A DNA stretch of 64,000 nucleotides from Tubiluchus corallicola. Taxonomy: Eukaryota > Priapulida > Priapulimorpha > Priapulimorphida > Tubiluchidae. A program made the translations under genes and the position numbers. The stretch covers positions 1 to 64,000 of the forward strand of contig JAQGDQ010000739.1 of assembly GCA_030141605.1 (NCBI GenBank). The letters run 5' to 3'. This document shows positions 27,899 to 41,902 of this stretch, one piece after another. Position 1 is the stretch's first letter, and the number at the start of each line of letters is the position of its first letter. A model generated the notes under the pieces. It did no database searches, was not told where the DNA came from, and was given only the letters and a program-made list of their open reading frames with translations.

Positions 27899-28902
27899 GT
27901 TGGCGCAATGCTTGGTTGTGATGCATTGTTTTAATTTGTTCTATTTTTTAGAACTGACTGTGAGCATTGTTTTTTTCTTTGTCCCTAAACGCCAACAATT
28001 CGCTCAAAGTTCTCGATCAGCTATAATTGCTTCTCATATTTTTGCAATGGACGCTTTTGTATGCGAATATTTGTTGTTTATTGATTCATTTTAATCTTGT
28101 CTTGTTTTTTATGGAACTCGAAAATCATTTGCCTGTTCGCTACTAACTTACTTGCTTTTGGAAGAACACCACTACCAGTCAATTAATTGTAAGAAGTCTT
28201 TCTGGAAAAGATATCCCCTTGAAACATATCGATCTATCACTTATCAGTATCAAAGGAAGGTCAACGTCAGTTTGTACATGGGCAACATTCATATAGTGCA
28301 CCATGATAATGAGCTGTCAATCTGTCACCTTTATTTTATTAACTAAGTAACGACCTAACAATGATCTTACGTCATTGTTACCAACTTAAAAATGTAGTAT
28401 TCTTGCTCCTGTGTGACACGTTGTGTTATTGCAAAATGGCAAGTACTTATTAGCAGAAGTCACAAGACTTTTCCTCGAAGTCAAAGATCACCATCCCAGC
28501 TGAACGTTTGTCGCCCATAATTGTGCAGGGGAGGGAAAGCAATTGTGGCGCAGTGTTATATTGAACAAGATGCTTTCCCAATTAATTAACTACGTATGAA
28601 GAAAGAAAATTGCTGCAAAGTTTCACAAGTTATCTGTGTGGTGCGCAAATCCCCAGAACTTAGTTGCGATTGACACTAGATAAAAATGAAGTATTATACA
28701 GCCAGATTGCAGCTAAGACGATAAAAATATCTATGTTAAATCGCTACATTTTTGTATTTTATTTGTTTTCAGGTTTTTGGAAGAAGGTTGTAAAGTAATT
28801 GTAGCCAGGATAATTAACTCAGTAATTTCTCTTTCCATAGACACGAGGTGAGTAAATAAGGTTCTGCTTACACTAAAATCTTCTTGATTTACCCCCGTTA
28901 TA

Positions 28903-28915
28903 ATTATTATTATTA

Positions 28916-28956
<41 letters not shown>
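28903..28956. repeat. ATT trinucleotide microsatellite
   Basis: About 18 ATT units with one GTT interruption. Confidence 0.95.
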
Positions 28957-28957
<1 letters not shown>

Positions 28958-29694
28958 TGTCGTTTTGTTTCTTTAATATCTCGCACATGCACAGGGCTAG
29001 GGCCACGAAGCTCAGAGGACACACTCTCCTTTATGCTTATATGTTACCAGTGACCCCTGTGTCAAAGGTCACGGAGTGGACTGGGCTAGTTGTTGTTTTA
29101 TAAATGATTATCCCCATTTTTGCATATGAATCTCCCCAACCACTCAGGTTAAATGGCCGTAGTAGAACGTAGAAGCGAGCTTGTAGTTAAGAGGGAAACA
29201 ATTATGTGATAAAGAGTTCCTCAGGGAAGAGGCCCGAGTGAAAAAACTCGAAAACTCGATTTGTAAACAGCCATTTGAAAGTATCCATGTCACGCATAGC
29301 AATGCCTCTAGTTAATTTTACAGCTAACTCGTGATCTGATAATTAGCAAGTGTTACTGTAAAACACGATCCCAATGCGTCACGCGTCGAGCGTTCAGAGA
29401 TTAATTAGCAAATTCAATTGATAATTAGTGCGGGGTTTTGTTGGTTTTCTGATAATTTAAATTTATGAGAAACTGTCATGTTGATCTAATTAGGCGCACG
29501 CGTTTATATAAATTCTTGTGTTGTTCAATTATTATTGCCTGCATTTAGGCAGACTGTGCAGCACAATAGTTGAATTTGAATTTTGAAGTTGCATGTTTCT
29601 AGATTCATGTGAACATTAAAATCATGTGATTTATTTAGTTTAGATGTGTCACTGCTGATTCAATGTAAATTCGTTTCATTGTTAACGAGAGGTT

Positions 29695-30055
29695 ACCTGA
29701 GTGGTCATTGTGTGTGCTTAGCAGACAACAAAGTTAAGCATCATCAAGGCTGATCAACGTGAATGGATAGGCGACCAACAATCGTTCAATATCTGCCCAG
29801 GTTAATTTCATTCACCGGTGTAGGCTGATTGTAGCTGTTTAGTGTGATTGTGAAAAGATGTAAGATAATGAGACTAAGACACTAGATCTCCGAGATGGGG
29901 CATTGAACCAGCAGAAGTGTCTTGGCCTCCTTCACTTCGGAAAATGTTGAGACACTTCAACTGTTCAGGGTCTGATCATGGCAATCTTTGAATTCGAGGT
30001 AGAGACTGGTCCTGCCATAACAGTGAAATGACGCAGTCCCTGCCACTAGTGCTGT
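29695..30055 (+). mobile_element. 5S-like SINE, plus strand
   Basis: AAAGTTAAGCATCATCAAGG, then CTGATCAACGTGAATGGATAG and GCGACCAAC, follow the 5S rRNA A-box to C-box order (GGATGG and GACC equivalents). The tail carries GGTCCTGCCATAACAGTGAAA and GCAGTCCCTGCC, similar to blocks at 26515-26560 and 60880-60920. Boundaries are estimated. Confidence 0.55.
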
Positions 30056-33000
30056 ATTCTGGTTTGCATTATTTAATCGGATAAAAAATATTAACATTCG
30101 AAACGTTTTGATTGTGAACGAATGCTAATGCCCTGCGGCCAACCAAGGTGAATTGGATTCGTTTACATTACGAAGATAATAGTAAGAGTGGTTTATACTT
30201 TACACACATAATACGTTATACTGTACAATAGGTTTAGCTGTGAGAGCTAGTAAAATATGGTAATTAAGTGAGAAGGTTCTTCCAACCGCATTAAACTCGC
30301 TGAATGAAAAACACATTTTAATCAAAGTCACACAATAAACAAAATGCCAATGTTTGCTTACAGTTTCTTTGTTTACCAACAAATAGCGTGTTTACAAAAG
30401 GCCAAGGTCAAGCGGTCTTTGTCTGGTCGGTCGTGCCCACCCTAGCGCAGACCCCTACAGTGCGTACACTCGGGTCACGTGACGGGTTTGTGTTGGCAGC
30501 CGTGGCTGTACATTCGCTGCTTTATGTTTATTTGCTATGCAGTTGTGAGTAGTACAGTGTGTGTTCGCTCGGTCGTTAGACGTGTGCGATTAAATCATCT
30601 AGTGATTACCTTCTAGTTATTAGACGAATATGTGCATACGTGAATGGGATTTGATAAGCTCTGACATGATTGCATTATAATTGTGCTGCGTTATTTCTAT
30701 AGAGAAAATTACACTAATTTACAGGAGTAAGTCTACGTTGTTGTCATGCTGTTATTTGGTAGTTGTGAAATTGTGTTGGTAAAAATGTAGATTTCTGTTC
30801 CTGTTCATACAGTTTCACTTTCGGCGGCGTGCAAGAAAAACATTGTTTCTGCTGTGCAGTGCTGCTGTGTCTTTGTTTGCAAAGTTCGTGTACCTAAGTA
30901 CGAACTTTGAACTGCGCGGTTCGTATATTTTTTGTAGAAATAAAAAACTGTTGAAACGACAAGTACATACTTGTATAGATCACGTGTGCTTATATGAGTG
31001 TCATAAGTTAATGGACGGGACAAGCTTTACACATTCTTCGTGCTGTTCAACACGTGATCGGCGTATTGAGAGAGAACCGTTTATAGATAGTTACCATCTA
31101 GGTCCTTATTTCTTTGGATGAGAATCACATCCCGTTACTGGAATAACTACATCTTGGAAACTATATAGTTACATTCTTGATTTCAAGTGAAGGAGGTGAT
31201 TTCGCGCTATCGATGAGTACTACAAACTTATCAGTACGTAAATAATTCGCTTACATTATTACAAGTCTAGAGTTTACGTTTAGCATTTGTGATTACACAT
31301 CAGAGTTATTTAGTGTCCACGTACGAGATGTTTTCTTTCAACTAATTTTCGTTTTAAAAATACAAAAAAATATGAATGTGCTCAATCAGCTTCAAATGTC
31401 ATTTTCTGTTATCTTTTACGGGTAGTTTGCTGTTTAGGTGGTTATTTTACAACTCAGGACAGTATTATTTCGTAAAATTAAAGGTGGCTAAAGTTTCGTT
31501 GGTTTTTCAGTGGTAAATTGATAATTCTGTCAAGGTTTTATTATGCCGCCATACGCAAAAGCTAATATATCACAAAATCGTTTAGGATGAAAATGACACG
31601 AAGTCATGAATAATACCTGCCTTTATTACGCCTTGTTAAAAATTAATCAGTTTGCCGGTTGATTTATTGGGTTAGGTTTCTGGTTGCATAAATTAAGCAT
31701 CAGCAGGTAAGCTTGGTTGCTTGGTGCGCAGGTGTGATGAGTGATGAGTATATTTTGTATGTGAATTCATCTTGCTTTATCATCTTCTCACGCTTTGCTT
31801 GCGTCACCTGACACACCTACACAATGTCTATCATTAGATCAGCATTATTGCGTTAACGATGACTGTTGTTTCGTAAAAGGTAAAAATGGGGTCAGGCAGA
31901 AGCAGCTCGTAGGACAATGATAATGCTAATTATTAGGATTTACGTTTTAGCAAAGTGGGCTTAGCAGTGCAGTTTTGAATAGCAATTAACAGAATAAACA
32001 AAGTTTAGTTTTTATTGTTAAATTCCTATAAAACTCGTCGCACTGCAGATGTAAGTTAATTCAAAATTTTGATTAAAAATTAATAATATGTTTATAATTT
32101 CAATGTGTCGAATTTATTATAAGAACGTAGTCTGTTCTGTGTAGGTTAACTGACGAATTAAATCACTAATTTGTTTTCTAATCGCTGTATTTATCCATTA
32201 TTCTCAAATAAATGATTTATATTGTCGATGGAACAGTGTAATTCCTTCCTGTCAATGACTATATACAGTTTGTACGGCGCTGTAATTTGGCCAAGGGGCG
32301 GGTTTTGGTTCGTTCTGTTCCACTCCTTTTTATTGCTTTGCTCGATTTCAATTGTAATGAAACTGTAGATATAACACTTTCGTTACGGAAGTGGATAATT
32401 TGGCTGTAGCTTGGTGAAACGTTTCTAATCAAAGAGTTCACTACATGCTGTACGATGATAATGACGACAAATTGATTGCTTCCGATGTTTATCGCTACTT
32501 ATGCGATCCTGTCGTAACGGACCGTGGTAAAAACGTTACAACGCCCCCACTCCCCATCCCCCTGGACTGTTCAAAGTTAAAGTTGTTGTAGGAAAAACTT
32601 GTGCTTCTCGTTTAATTTGCTAAAATGTTTTCGAGTGAGTATGAGTGTTGAGGTTAGTCGACTCTCATTGAAAGAATCGATTTGGTTTGCCTGTTCAGAA
32701 ATATTATACTACAGTATAAAACTTCGCAACATTGCATTGTTCTACGCAACATCATTGTTTATTTCACTGGGTAGCAACTAAATAATACAATAGAATACAA
32801 TACAGTTTAAAATATACTAAAACAATAAACATAGCATTGTCATACAATAACATTTTACGTAAGAACATGTCAAACAAGAATAACATGGTTAGTAAGTAAA
32901 CACAATAGTCGAGTACAATAATCATGAGTTTATACGTCAGTTTTTAAGTTGATTGCATGTTTTAAAATTTAATAGTTATTGCCTGACTGTATTACATAAT

Positions 33001-35213
33001 ATAATTTCATTAGGGAACTATTAAGCAAACATGTCATATTAACTGTGAAATTAACTGTAACAGAAAACTGACGTTCAACGTAATCGATCAGACTAAAAGA
33101 AAAAGGAAACGAATAATTGAAAATTAGTATTATATATTTTTTTCATTAGCATGGTAACACTAAAGATTTGAAAATACAACAGGAGTAAGAATACAATCGC
33201 TAAATGTCCCCAGTAAGTAAAAGATACAAGAGAAAGAATACAAAAAGCGCTGGTCACAAGAACAAGAGTAGCGAAAAGCATAAAATAAAGAATAAACTCA
33301 TGGTGCTGTAACGTGAACCGTTGCGTCTTTTTTCTCTTTATTATTGGGCTTTCTTACTAATGAGTTTGAATAAATTGGTTCCCTTTTCCAGTTACTGATC
33401 CGACCGGGCGCTGCTTTTTTTTTCAAAGTCCAGTTAGCATACGCACTACATAGTTTTACATGTAATAGTATTAGCCACGTCACGTGGTCAACTTTGAAAC
33501 AACCTATCATCATGCATGTCGTACAGTGTTTAACAAACACTCGTACGTGACGTGTATCGCATTTTGGGTCATTTGCTGGTAACGACTGGTTCAAAGTGCC
33601 GCTGTCTTACTGGCTTTTCTCTAGGGGGCGCTTCCGTTTCCTAATCATCAGCAAGGGCTGTAATGAAAAGCTTCGTTTCTGTGGTCTGGTGTTCATAACT
33701 TGTCATTCACAACGTGGTTAACTTTACCCCTGAGAGATGAGAAGTAAATTACAGAATCCGATTAAGACCTCTCTTTCTCTGTATGTGTGCGTGTGTGCGT
33801 GCGTGGACTGGCTTCAAAGGTTTCACGTATATCCTCTAGTAATCTGATGTTAGTCAAGTGACTTGAGATTGTGGTTTTATTTAGTAATTTACTAGTACAA
33901 CAATTTGGGCCATTTTCATTTCTTTATTAAATCTAATGTTTTGTAGCAACTTGCCAGTTTTCGTAAATAAGCATTTTCACAGGTCCAGGGATTGATGATG
34001 ATCGTGAAAAGGTCAAAGGTTATGTGAATGAGACAACGGATTTGTGTCCACTTGACAACACCTATCAGCCCAAGCTGTTGTAACAGTAACAGTTTTTTAA
34101 GAGCTAGGTAGAACCTTAACCTAATTGATTTTTTCTTGCTTCCAAGCAAGATTCTGCTAGCAAATCACTTTACGCAAAGACTAATGCATAGTTAAGCAAA
34201 GTCCACGCAGAACAGCTGACGTTTCTGAACTCATGCGGCAGACGGCTTTGCTTTACATGTCGTGTGGCGGTTGCAGTTGAGACATGTTGTTTGCGTTCAC
34301 TCAACCTTTGACCGAAAACAACTACGACTGCGCACAACGAAACTGCGAAAAGGTTTATTGTTAGCCAAAATTATTATTGCGTAATGTGCAGCCCATTAGA
34401 GTGTTGCATTATAAGTAAGGGGTTTATCAATTGATAAACATTCTAAGATATTCAGTACAAACAAAAAAATTTTAACTACTGTAGAGGTTTTTAATATTAC
34501 GTATCATATCATTGGCATCGTAAAGAACAACTCTTTGCATAGTGCTGTAAAGCGTGTGAAGTTTGTAATGCTTTTAAAATGTGCGCAATTGATATTTTCA
34601 ATGAACAGCTCAAAACCGTTTTCAAGTGAAGTACGTCTTTCCTAAGTGCAGCACGAGGCTGATCAGTACCTTACTTTATTACCCAGAAATCGGATTAAGA
34701 GACAATACGCGTGTGTGGAAAAATAAAAAGATGTATACGCACCTCGTTAAAAGCAGCACATAGTCACATACCAATGACATCGACATTTAACAGTGAAAAG
34801 GGGGTTTGGTAAATCTGTGGGCTTAAAAACGTTTAAAACTGTCTTTGTAAATCCAGAGACAAACCACTGGGCTGCAAGGGGTAGTATTTTGCCCTGCTTA
34901 AAATTATGCGCTTTGACAAATTAATTTAGCTGACTTAATTCATGAATGCTGTGTATGAATTTTGTAAGCTGTTCAGTTTTCCGGAAGTGTTGGCAAGATC
35001 GGGCATTTAATTTTTATATGAATGTTACCATCTTGACCAGGGCCAAATTATGACTTTTTGGAGCCGTTAGCAAAAAAAATATGGCCCAGTTCCTGCAAAC
35101 AGAGCTAGCATCTACTAGCCTGTCTTAAATATTTTTATTCGTGATATATTTTAGGAACATTTACATAGCTTGAAGTAAACTTATTGCAAATTCTTTGAAT
35201 AAACTAGAATAGG

Positions 35214-35330
35214 TTAGAATAGAATAGAATAGAATAGAATAGAATAGAATAGAATAGAATAGAATAGAATAGAATAGAATAGAATAGAATAGAACAGAAT
35301 AGAATAGAACAGAATAGGATGGAGTAGAAT
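35214..35330. repeat. AATAG pentanucleotide microsatellite
   Basis: About 23 GAATA units, the last few with AACAG and GATGG variants. Confidence 0.97.
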
Positions 35331-35464
35331 AGCTATCTTTCGTTTGACAAAAAAAGAAAGAAATACCATTATTTTACTATTTATTACAAACCAAATTAGC
35401 ACGTATTTTAATAACACAAAAATTTGTTTAATCTTTTTATTACATGCACTTGTAAACATTTATA

Positions 35465-35547
35465 GTTAAAACACCACAACTTTATTAAAACTTTTAACTA
35501 AAATTAAATATAAATTTAGAGTTTTAATAAAGTTGTGGTGTTTTAAC
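35465..35547. other. Perfect 28-bp inverted repeat with 27-bp loop (hairpin)
   Basis: The arm at 35465-35492 is the exact reverse complement of the arm at 35520-35547. Each arm contains ACACCACAACTTTATTAAAA or its complement. The spacer is AT-rich. The 83-nt foldback has the size of a microRNA precursor, but also of a small palindromic element. Transcription is unknown. Confidence 0.9.
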
Positions 35548-38500
35548 AAAAATTTGTATTTGAAGATCGTTTAGCAGGGCCTTTCAAGCTTGAGGGGTCC
35601 TAGACTGCAGCCTCTACCAGCCCCTAGGTTAATCTGGCCATGTTCTTGAATGTGTAACACATGAATTTTCAAATACATGTGGTGATAGTCAGCAAGTTTT
35701 GGTGTTTTCTGTTTCTCAGAATTTCACATTGACACGCGGGAATCTGGTTTTTCTCTTGAATGACGACGATTTCAGGCCAAATGGTGTCGCCATGACTCAA
35801 GTAGATTTCCGAGAGAATTAGGAAAAGGCAGGTCCAGTCAACACAAAGACTAACATTCACAGAAAGACGAATGACTTGCCATAAAACCCATCGCAATTAT
35901 GATCTAGGAGTGGGCAGGTAATCTCTGATTGCGCAGGTATACGTAGGTGTTCACAGGTAGAACAGTGAATGCTCTCAAGGATTTTCTGCAGCCTCACCTT
36001 ACCTGCTGGGTAACAGGTAAATACAGGTATACTTACGGGTGAGCACAGGCTTTTGCGATTATTTCAATTACTGTTGCGTCTAAATTAAACCTTGAAGTCG
36101 GACCAAATTACTAATTTTGTGCAGTGTGACCTTTCTAGCACATTATGGACTGAACACATTCTTACCTTTACTGGTTTTCTTCAAGTTGAATTAAAGTTAC
36201 TTGGCGCGTGAGAGGGTGTTTAGTCGTGTCTGCGTGTGCGTGTCTGTCAAAATTGATGAACTTGTAATCACTTGGATAGCGAATAGGTCTGGGCAAGCCT
36301 GGAGGAACAACAGACTTATTGTTTGAAAAGCGAGCAGGTGCAGTGTATTAGATTGAATGGTAGTGGCTGCTATTGAGTGCCAGGGCCCTGCAGGGTCCGC
36401 TTCTGGTCCTGAAGGACAGACATACTATGGCCATCTAATGTGATCGGGCATCAGATCCTTGTACTAAAACAATGAAGGAAAGAACGAGGTTGATAAAGGA
36501 CGCCTGTATCGTCTGGAAACTTAGTGATTTTTGTCTCAAAATGTCAGAGGTCAAGGTCAAAAGATGTGAATCAGTGTGTATTTTGGTTAATTTGCGTACT
36601 TGATTTAAAGTACTCACATATTTGATTTTCCTTTAAATTAGATTTCTGATGCAGAGATTTGAAATGTTTATATATTGTTTGTTATATATAATGTTCACAT
36701 ATGTAAATATATATACCATTTATTTCAAACAGATTTTTCACATTAAAATTATAAAAAAGTTGAAATTTATCTAGAAAAAATTACAATTAGATTACCAGAC
36801 ACTGACACAAACAAATATATACTTAAAAAATTAATACTAAAGATCAAAACAAGCAAAAGTATTGCTATACAGATATTACAATTACACGTCTCACAATATA
36901 TCCACATACGTGTTATATTAATACATCGTACGTTATGCCAATGGAATGCACCCATGAAAAGTCAATTATCACAAAGCCAATTTTTGACTTTCTTTAAGTT
37001 ACACATTTCTGAAAAATTATTATTTCTTTTGAAAGCTTTTGTGGTATCTTCTAGCTATCACAACAATGATTTCGTTCATTTATGAACACGTGACGAGGGT
37101 GTGTGACGGTATTTCTCCAACCTGAACAAATTTCGTTGCTGATTCTGTCTATGTTTCGCCTCATCGTGACGTGTTTTGCTAAGCCAGGGATTTTCGCCAT
37201 TTTGCTATTGTCACTTATGGCTCTTTATGCCACCCATACTTAATGCTACTTATATTACACTGTCACCCACAGGCTACTCTTGGGTTGATATAAGCGCCGA
37301 GAAACTATTACATCCATCTTGCAGCCACTATAATCTTGAGTTAGTTCAAATTCGAGCGTTGTGTCAGCGCCAGTCTGTCTCTTGACGACGTGTAGCGTTT
37401 TAAGAAAGGGTTACGATGAAATTTTACATGGTTTACAATGTTTAGTGAGTCGCGCGTGCAGCTCGTTTCGACTGACGCTACATTATAAGTGACAACGTAA
37501 TTTTGCCCTTCCATTTTAAGATGCTTTTATCAGATCTATATCAGAACTGATGCGTCTTTTCTAATGTGGCTGTGCTCTGCTGCCTTTTCACAGCAACACG
37601 AGTGGCAGCAGTGTCATTTCTTGAGAATTTCGAAAGGCGAAAATTAGCGCGAATGACTTCATCTACGTAGTTTCAACTGTAACCGGCAACAGTGTCACAG
37701 AAATGTCACTATTTTGTATCTAGGAAAAAACTCACAGGAAAAAAGTCACAATTTATCTAGAAAAAAAGTCATGTGATAAAACAAAATCAAACAAAAATAT
37801 TCACATCCACAAGTAGCATGAGCAGTTAAAGTAATAAAACAGATGATATTTCAAGCCAATTATTAACTGGCAGTAATACATGACTTGTATATGTTGACAA
37901 CGCTGTATATGATGGCATTAAGTGTATGTGAAAAAAATTTTGTTCTATATCTCAGGGTTGGGTTTAGGGTTATGTGACTTTTTTACCTGTGACGTTATTA
38001 CATGCATTCCTGTCAACTGACTGTGCCGAATATATCTAACAATTTGTATTTGTATTTTGTACAACCTGTGAAACTGAGTGTATAATTTCACGTGGACTTT
38101 TTATTCTTCGTCTATAATTCAACGTACTTGTGTTAGTATAATTGTGCGTAGGACTGTGTTCAAATATCCAGCCTACTAAATTCAGTTGGCGAGTTTAGCT
38201 TACAGAGAAAGGCTCAAGGTTGTGTAGCATGCATGTTATACGTGCAGAAATCGTCTGATCTACGCTTCTAAACAAACATGGTTCAGTCTGTCGCATTACG
38301 TAAGTGTAAATTGGTTAGCACATGTGTAACATCTCATCCTGGTTGTGTTTAACACCAGCTTTCATCTACAGGAAGCAGATGTTACAGTAAATTATTCCCT
38401 CTCCCCCCTCGAAGCCATGACTCATCGTTAACTCACTCGTTTCAAATTAGAGATGGGCTTCAGCAATTTACAGCGCTTTCTTATCTATTCTATGCCACAC

Positions 38501-39621
38501 GTAAGCCGCCAGGCACTCTGTGTAAATCTGCTTTTGCAAAAGCCATCGTGACGTGTAATACATGTCATTTTTACCACACGTCTTCTTGAGGTTTAGCTGT
38601 CTATGTTTTTTTACTGCTTTTGTATCTGTAGCACAATTTCAAGTGTGGTTAATGCAGCTGCACAACGCGAATGTTATGCTATGGTTTCTGTAATTATGTA
38701 CAAATTACATTGATCTATTTCATAACGTTGTTATTCACACGAGCCATTTATTGAAAGGCGCTCGGCTAATTAAAGTAATGTACATTCAACATCTCAGGGA
38801 GCAGTAGGCAACTATAGATTTGTTCCCTACGTGCACTTTGTTGGCTTTCACATCACTGCAATATGAAGCTGTCATATATTGCACAAGAATTACGAGTAAT
38901 TGCTACATAGCGTGTCCCAGTCACTTTACTCTTTGCTCAACTAGAGCGAGAGTGACGTATATGATTTGCACAGTTCGCGTGAAAAGCAAAAGTGTTGCAG
39001 TAAATACCAATTAATGTCCTCATTGTGAACGCTGTGTGAGGAAAGATTCAATTAGGAATGTTTTTGTTTCGAGTGGAATGTGTTTAGACTCTTGGACTGA
39101 AACGTCGTTCCTTTTTCAATACATGTATGTGGAACTTTTTTTTAATTTTCATCTATTTTGGTCATCGGTTTTTATCGTCATCTTGTTATAGTGCATTAAT
39201 GGTCATCATAGAATTAATGATGTGGCGCTCTGTCCTGTAATTAGCTCAGTCTTAACAAGCGAGGAGGGGAGTAAATACCTAGCATTCTCAGTCAGCGTGT
39301 GTGACATCATTAGCCAGTTTACCAGCTTGCCTTTGCTTTCAAAATCACATAATCAAAGTTCCATTAAGCGAAGACAGTCCGTACGGGCTCTCTGTCTGTT
39401 CAAAAGTTGACGTGGGAATTCGCAGCAGTTCCACTAGGACCGTAGCACGTTAGCAACGAGTGAAATCGTTTACATCAGCAGGTCCAGCATTCTAGGTACC
39501 CGCATATTTTATGTACAGCAATATCGTCTTTTGTGTTGATATGCTGGCCAGGTCACGTGACTGCATTCCTGAGAACCATGTTTCACGTATCGAAGTTAGC
39601 AAGCTGTTAATGACTGATAAT

Positions 39622-40130
39622 TTATACCAGTGATTGTTTCATTGTGTCAGTGGTTTTTATACTTGTTTCTCTGTGTATGATTGTTTCTTTGTGTCAGTGA
39701 TTTAAGTCGTTTTTATGATACAGTAAAGTGATTGTAAAATTGTTTCTTTATACCAGTGATTGTTTCTTTGTGACAGTGATTGTTTCTTTGTGACAGTGAT
39801 TCAAGTCGTTTTTATGATACAGTAAAGTGATTGTAAAATTGTTTCTTTATACCAGTGATTGTTTCTTTGTGTCAGTGATTGTTTCTTTGTGACAGTGATT
39901 CAAGTCGTTTTTATGCTACAGTGAAGTGATTGTAAAATTGTTTCTTTATACCAGTGATTGTTTCTTTGTGACAGTGATTCAAGTCGTTTTTATGCTACAG
40001 TGAAGTGATTGAGTGATTGTAAAATTGTTTCTTTATACCAGTCATTGTTTTTTGTGACAGTGATTCAAGTCGTTTTTATGCTACAGTACAGTGATATTAG
40101 AATTGTTTCTCAATGACAGTGATTGGTTTT
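39622..40130. repeat. Tandem GTGATTGTTTCTTTGTG minisatellite
   Basis: Short motifs CAGTGATTGTTTCTTTGTG are combined with AAGTCGTTTTTATG and ACAGTAAAGTGATTGTAAAA into a larger unit of about 80-105 bp, repeated about five times with internal loss and gain of the short motif. Confidence 0.9.
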
Positions 40131-41902
40131 TATACTAGAGATTGGTTTTTACGCTATGTTTCTTTGTTTGTTTATTCCCATGATTGTCTTTTTTTAAGGA
40201 TTGTTCCGTATTAAAACGAAATCCTGGTCATCCATTTAACTAAGTGCATAATTATTGTGGTTCGTGTCAATTGTTAAAACGCTAAATAGCGTGGTCACCT
40301 TCGTTCTCATTAAAAATTGTGGTGTAATTTGTTTTTTACGTAACAGAGCTGTACAGGTGTGCAAATGGTAACAGAGCTGTACAGGTATGCAGCAAATGGA
40401 TGTAGTAAATGTAATAATGGTCAAGTTTACTAATTAATGAAAAATCGGTCAAGTAATCAGTAGTCTAGTCAAGTATTTTAGGAATGTTCGTCGAGACGCA
40501 TTCCAGTATTAGTGAATCATAAAACAGAGGGTCATAAATCTACTAGTCTCTCTCATCGTTATTGCAACATTTAATCAATCCGCAAATATATTTGACAGCT
40601 AATTGCTGAACTGGTTGTTTGTTCTTGTGTGCTCAATGTTTCTGCATGTGTTTGCCGGGGTATCAAATTTGCAAGTTAACCGATGAGGTTAAACCGTTAA
40701 AGCTCTTACTAGTGAAAAAGTATTTCACATTTGTACCAGCTAAAGTACAGAGTGGAATACGTTTGTTAATTGATTACGTAATTCTGATCTTCATTACACA
40801 GGTCTATATGTCTATTCTGATAAAGGCAACTTCACAAATAAATTACATTTGCAAATAACTATGGCCTTAAACAAGAAAACTGGTCACACTAGGTAAAGCT
40901 TATTGTATAAAGTGAAGATAAGAGTGCACGTGATACTCGTTCGAGTTTGCAAGGAAACAATTTTTCTGACAGAGAATTCCACAGACAAGAAGTCCGAAGA
41001 AAAAACTAGATTTTAAAGCAGCTGTTCCACATCTAGGGACGTCCAAAGTAAACTATGAGTAAACAAGCATGGTATTATTTCTAACAGTGCTTCTATTTTA
41101 AGCTCACCATACCTTGGCGTCAAATTCAGAGACAATACGTTACAGTTGGTTAGCATGTACGCATACACGTATATTAATATAGATAAGTAGCTTACAGGAT
41201 CAGGTGCAATTCCTCCTCACAGGTGCATTTAGCGTTACCTAAGTATCTTTATTCTGTAAGACAGGCTTAGTGCTAAATACAGCTTAGTGCTAAACATAGC
41301 TAAGCCATTGGCTTCCACATACAGGGAGTTCCAAAAAACGTTTCACATACAACTAAGTGTTGTAGGCGTACTAGTATTACACAATGCACAGTCCAATACG
41401 TGCGGTCGTCTGGTGACGTGATGGAAGTGTCATCTGGTGAGAAGCAATTAGGAAGTTTGTCATCATTATGTCATGAACGAAACACCTGGTAATATTAAAG
41501 AGCTAAATGACTATGAGTTTAAAAAAAGTTATAATGCACAATTTACTATCAAAATATTTGTTATCTCCTCAGCTCTGTTTTATAAGTAAACTTGTTGTTA
41601 TGCGTGTGTTTCATCAGTAGGTAAAGCTTTTATATGTAAGCTCACGACTATTCAGTCTATATGTATAAATAAACCATATGCATGTTTAAATATTTATTAT
41701 TAAATGTCTATAACTGTAATTTGCTATATTTTTTTCGAACTTTATTTAATTTATGGATATTGTTTCTTGAAGGAATTGTTTATGTTTAGTGTAAAATCCT
41801 CGTTCATATTTAGTCTATTATTGAACAATTTATTAGTATAGACTGTTTGATATGTCACTTCATAAATCACTGTTTAATAATTGCTATCGGGGCCGACTAG
41901 AT

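Noticed and set aside
30843-31121. 92-codon plus-strand frame with a hydrophobic start
   Set aside because: The start is weakly signal-like, but Cys spacing and the rest match nothing, and there is no promoter or splice support.
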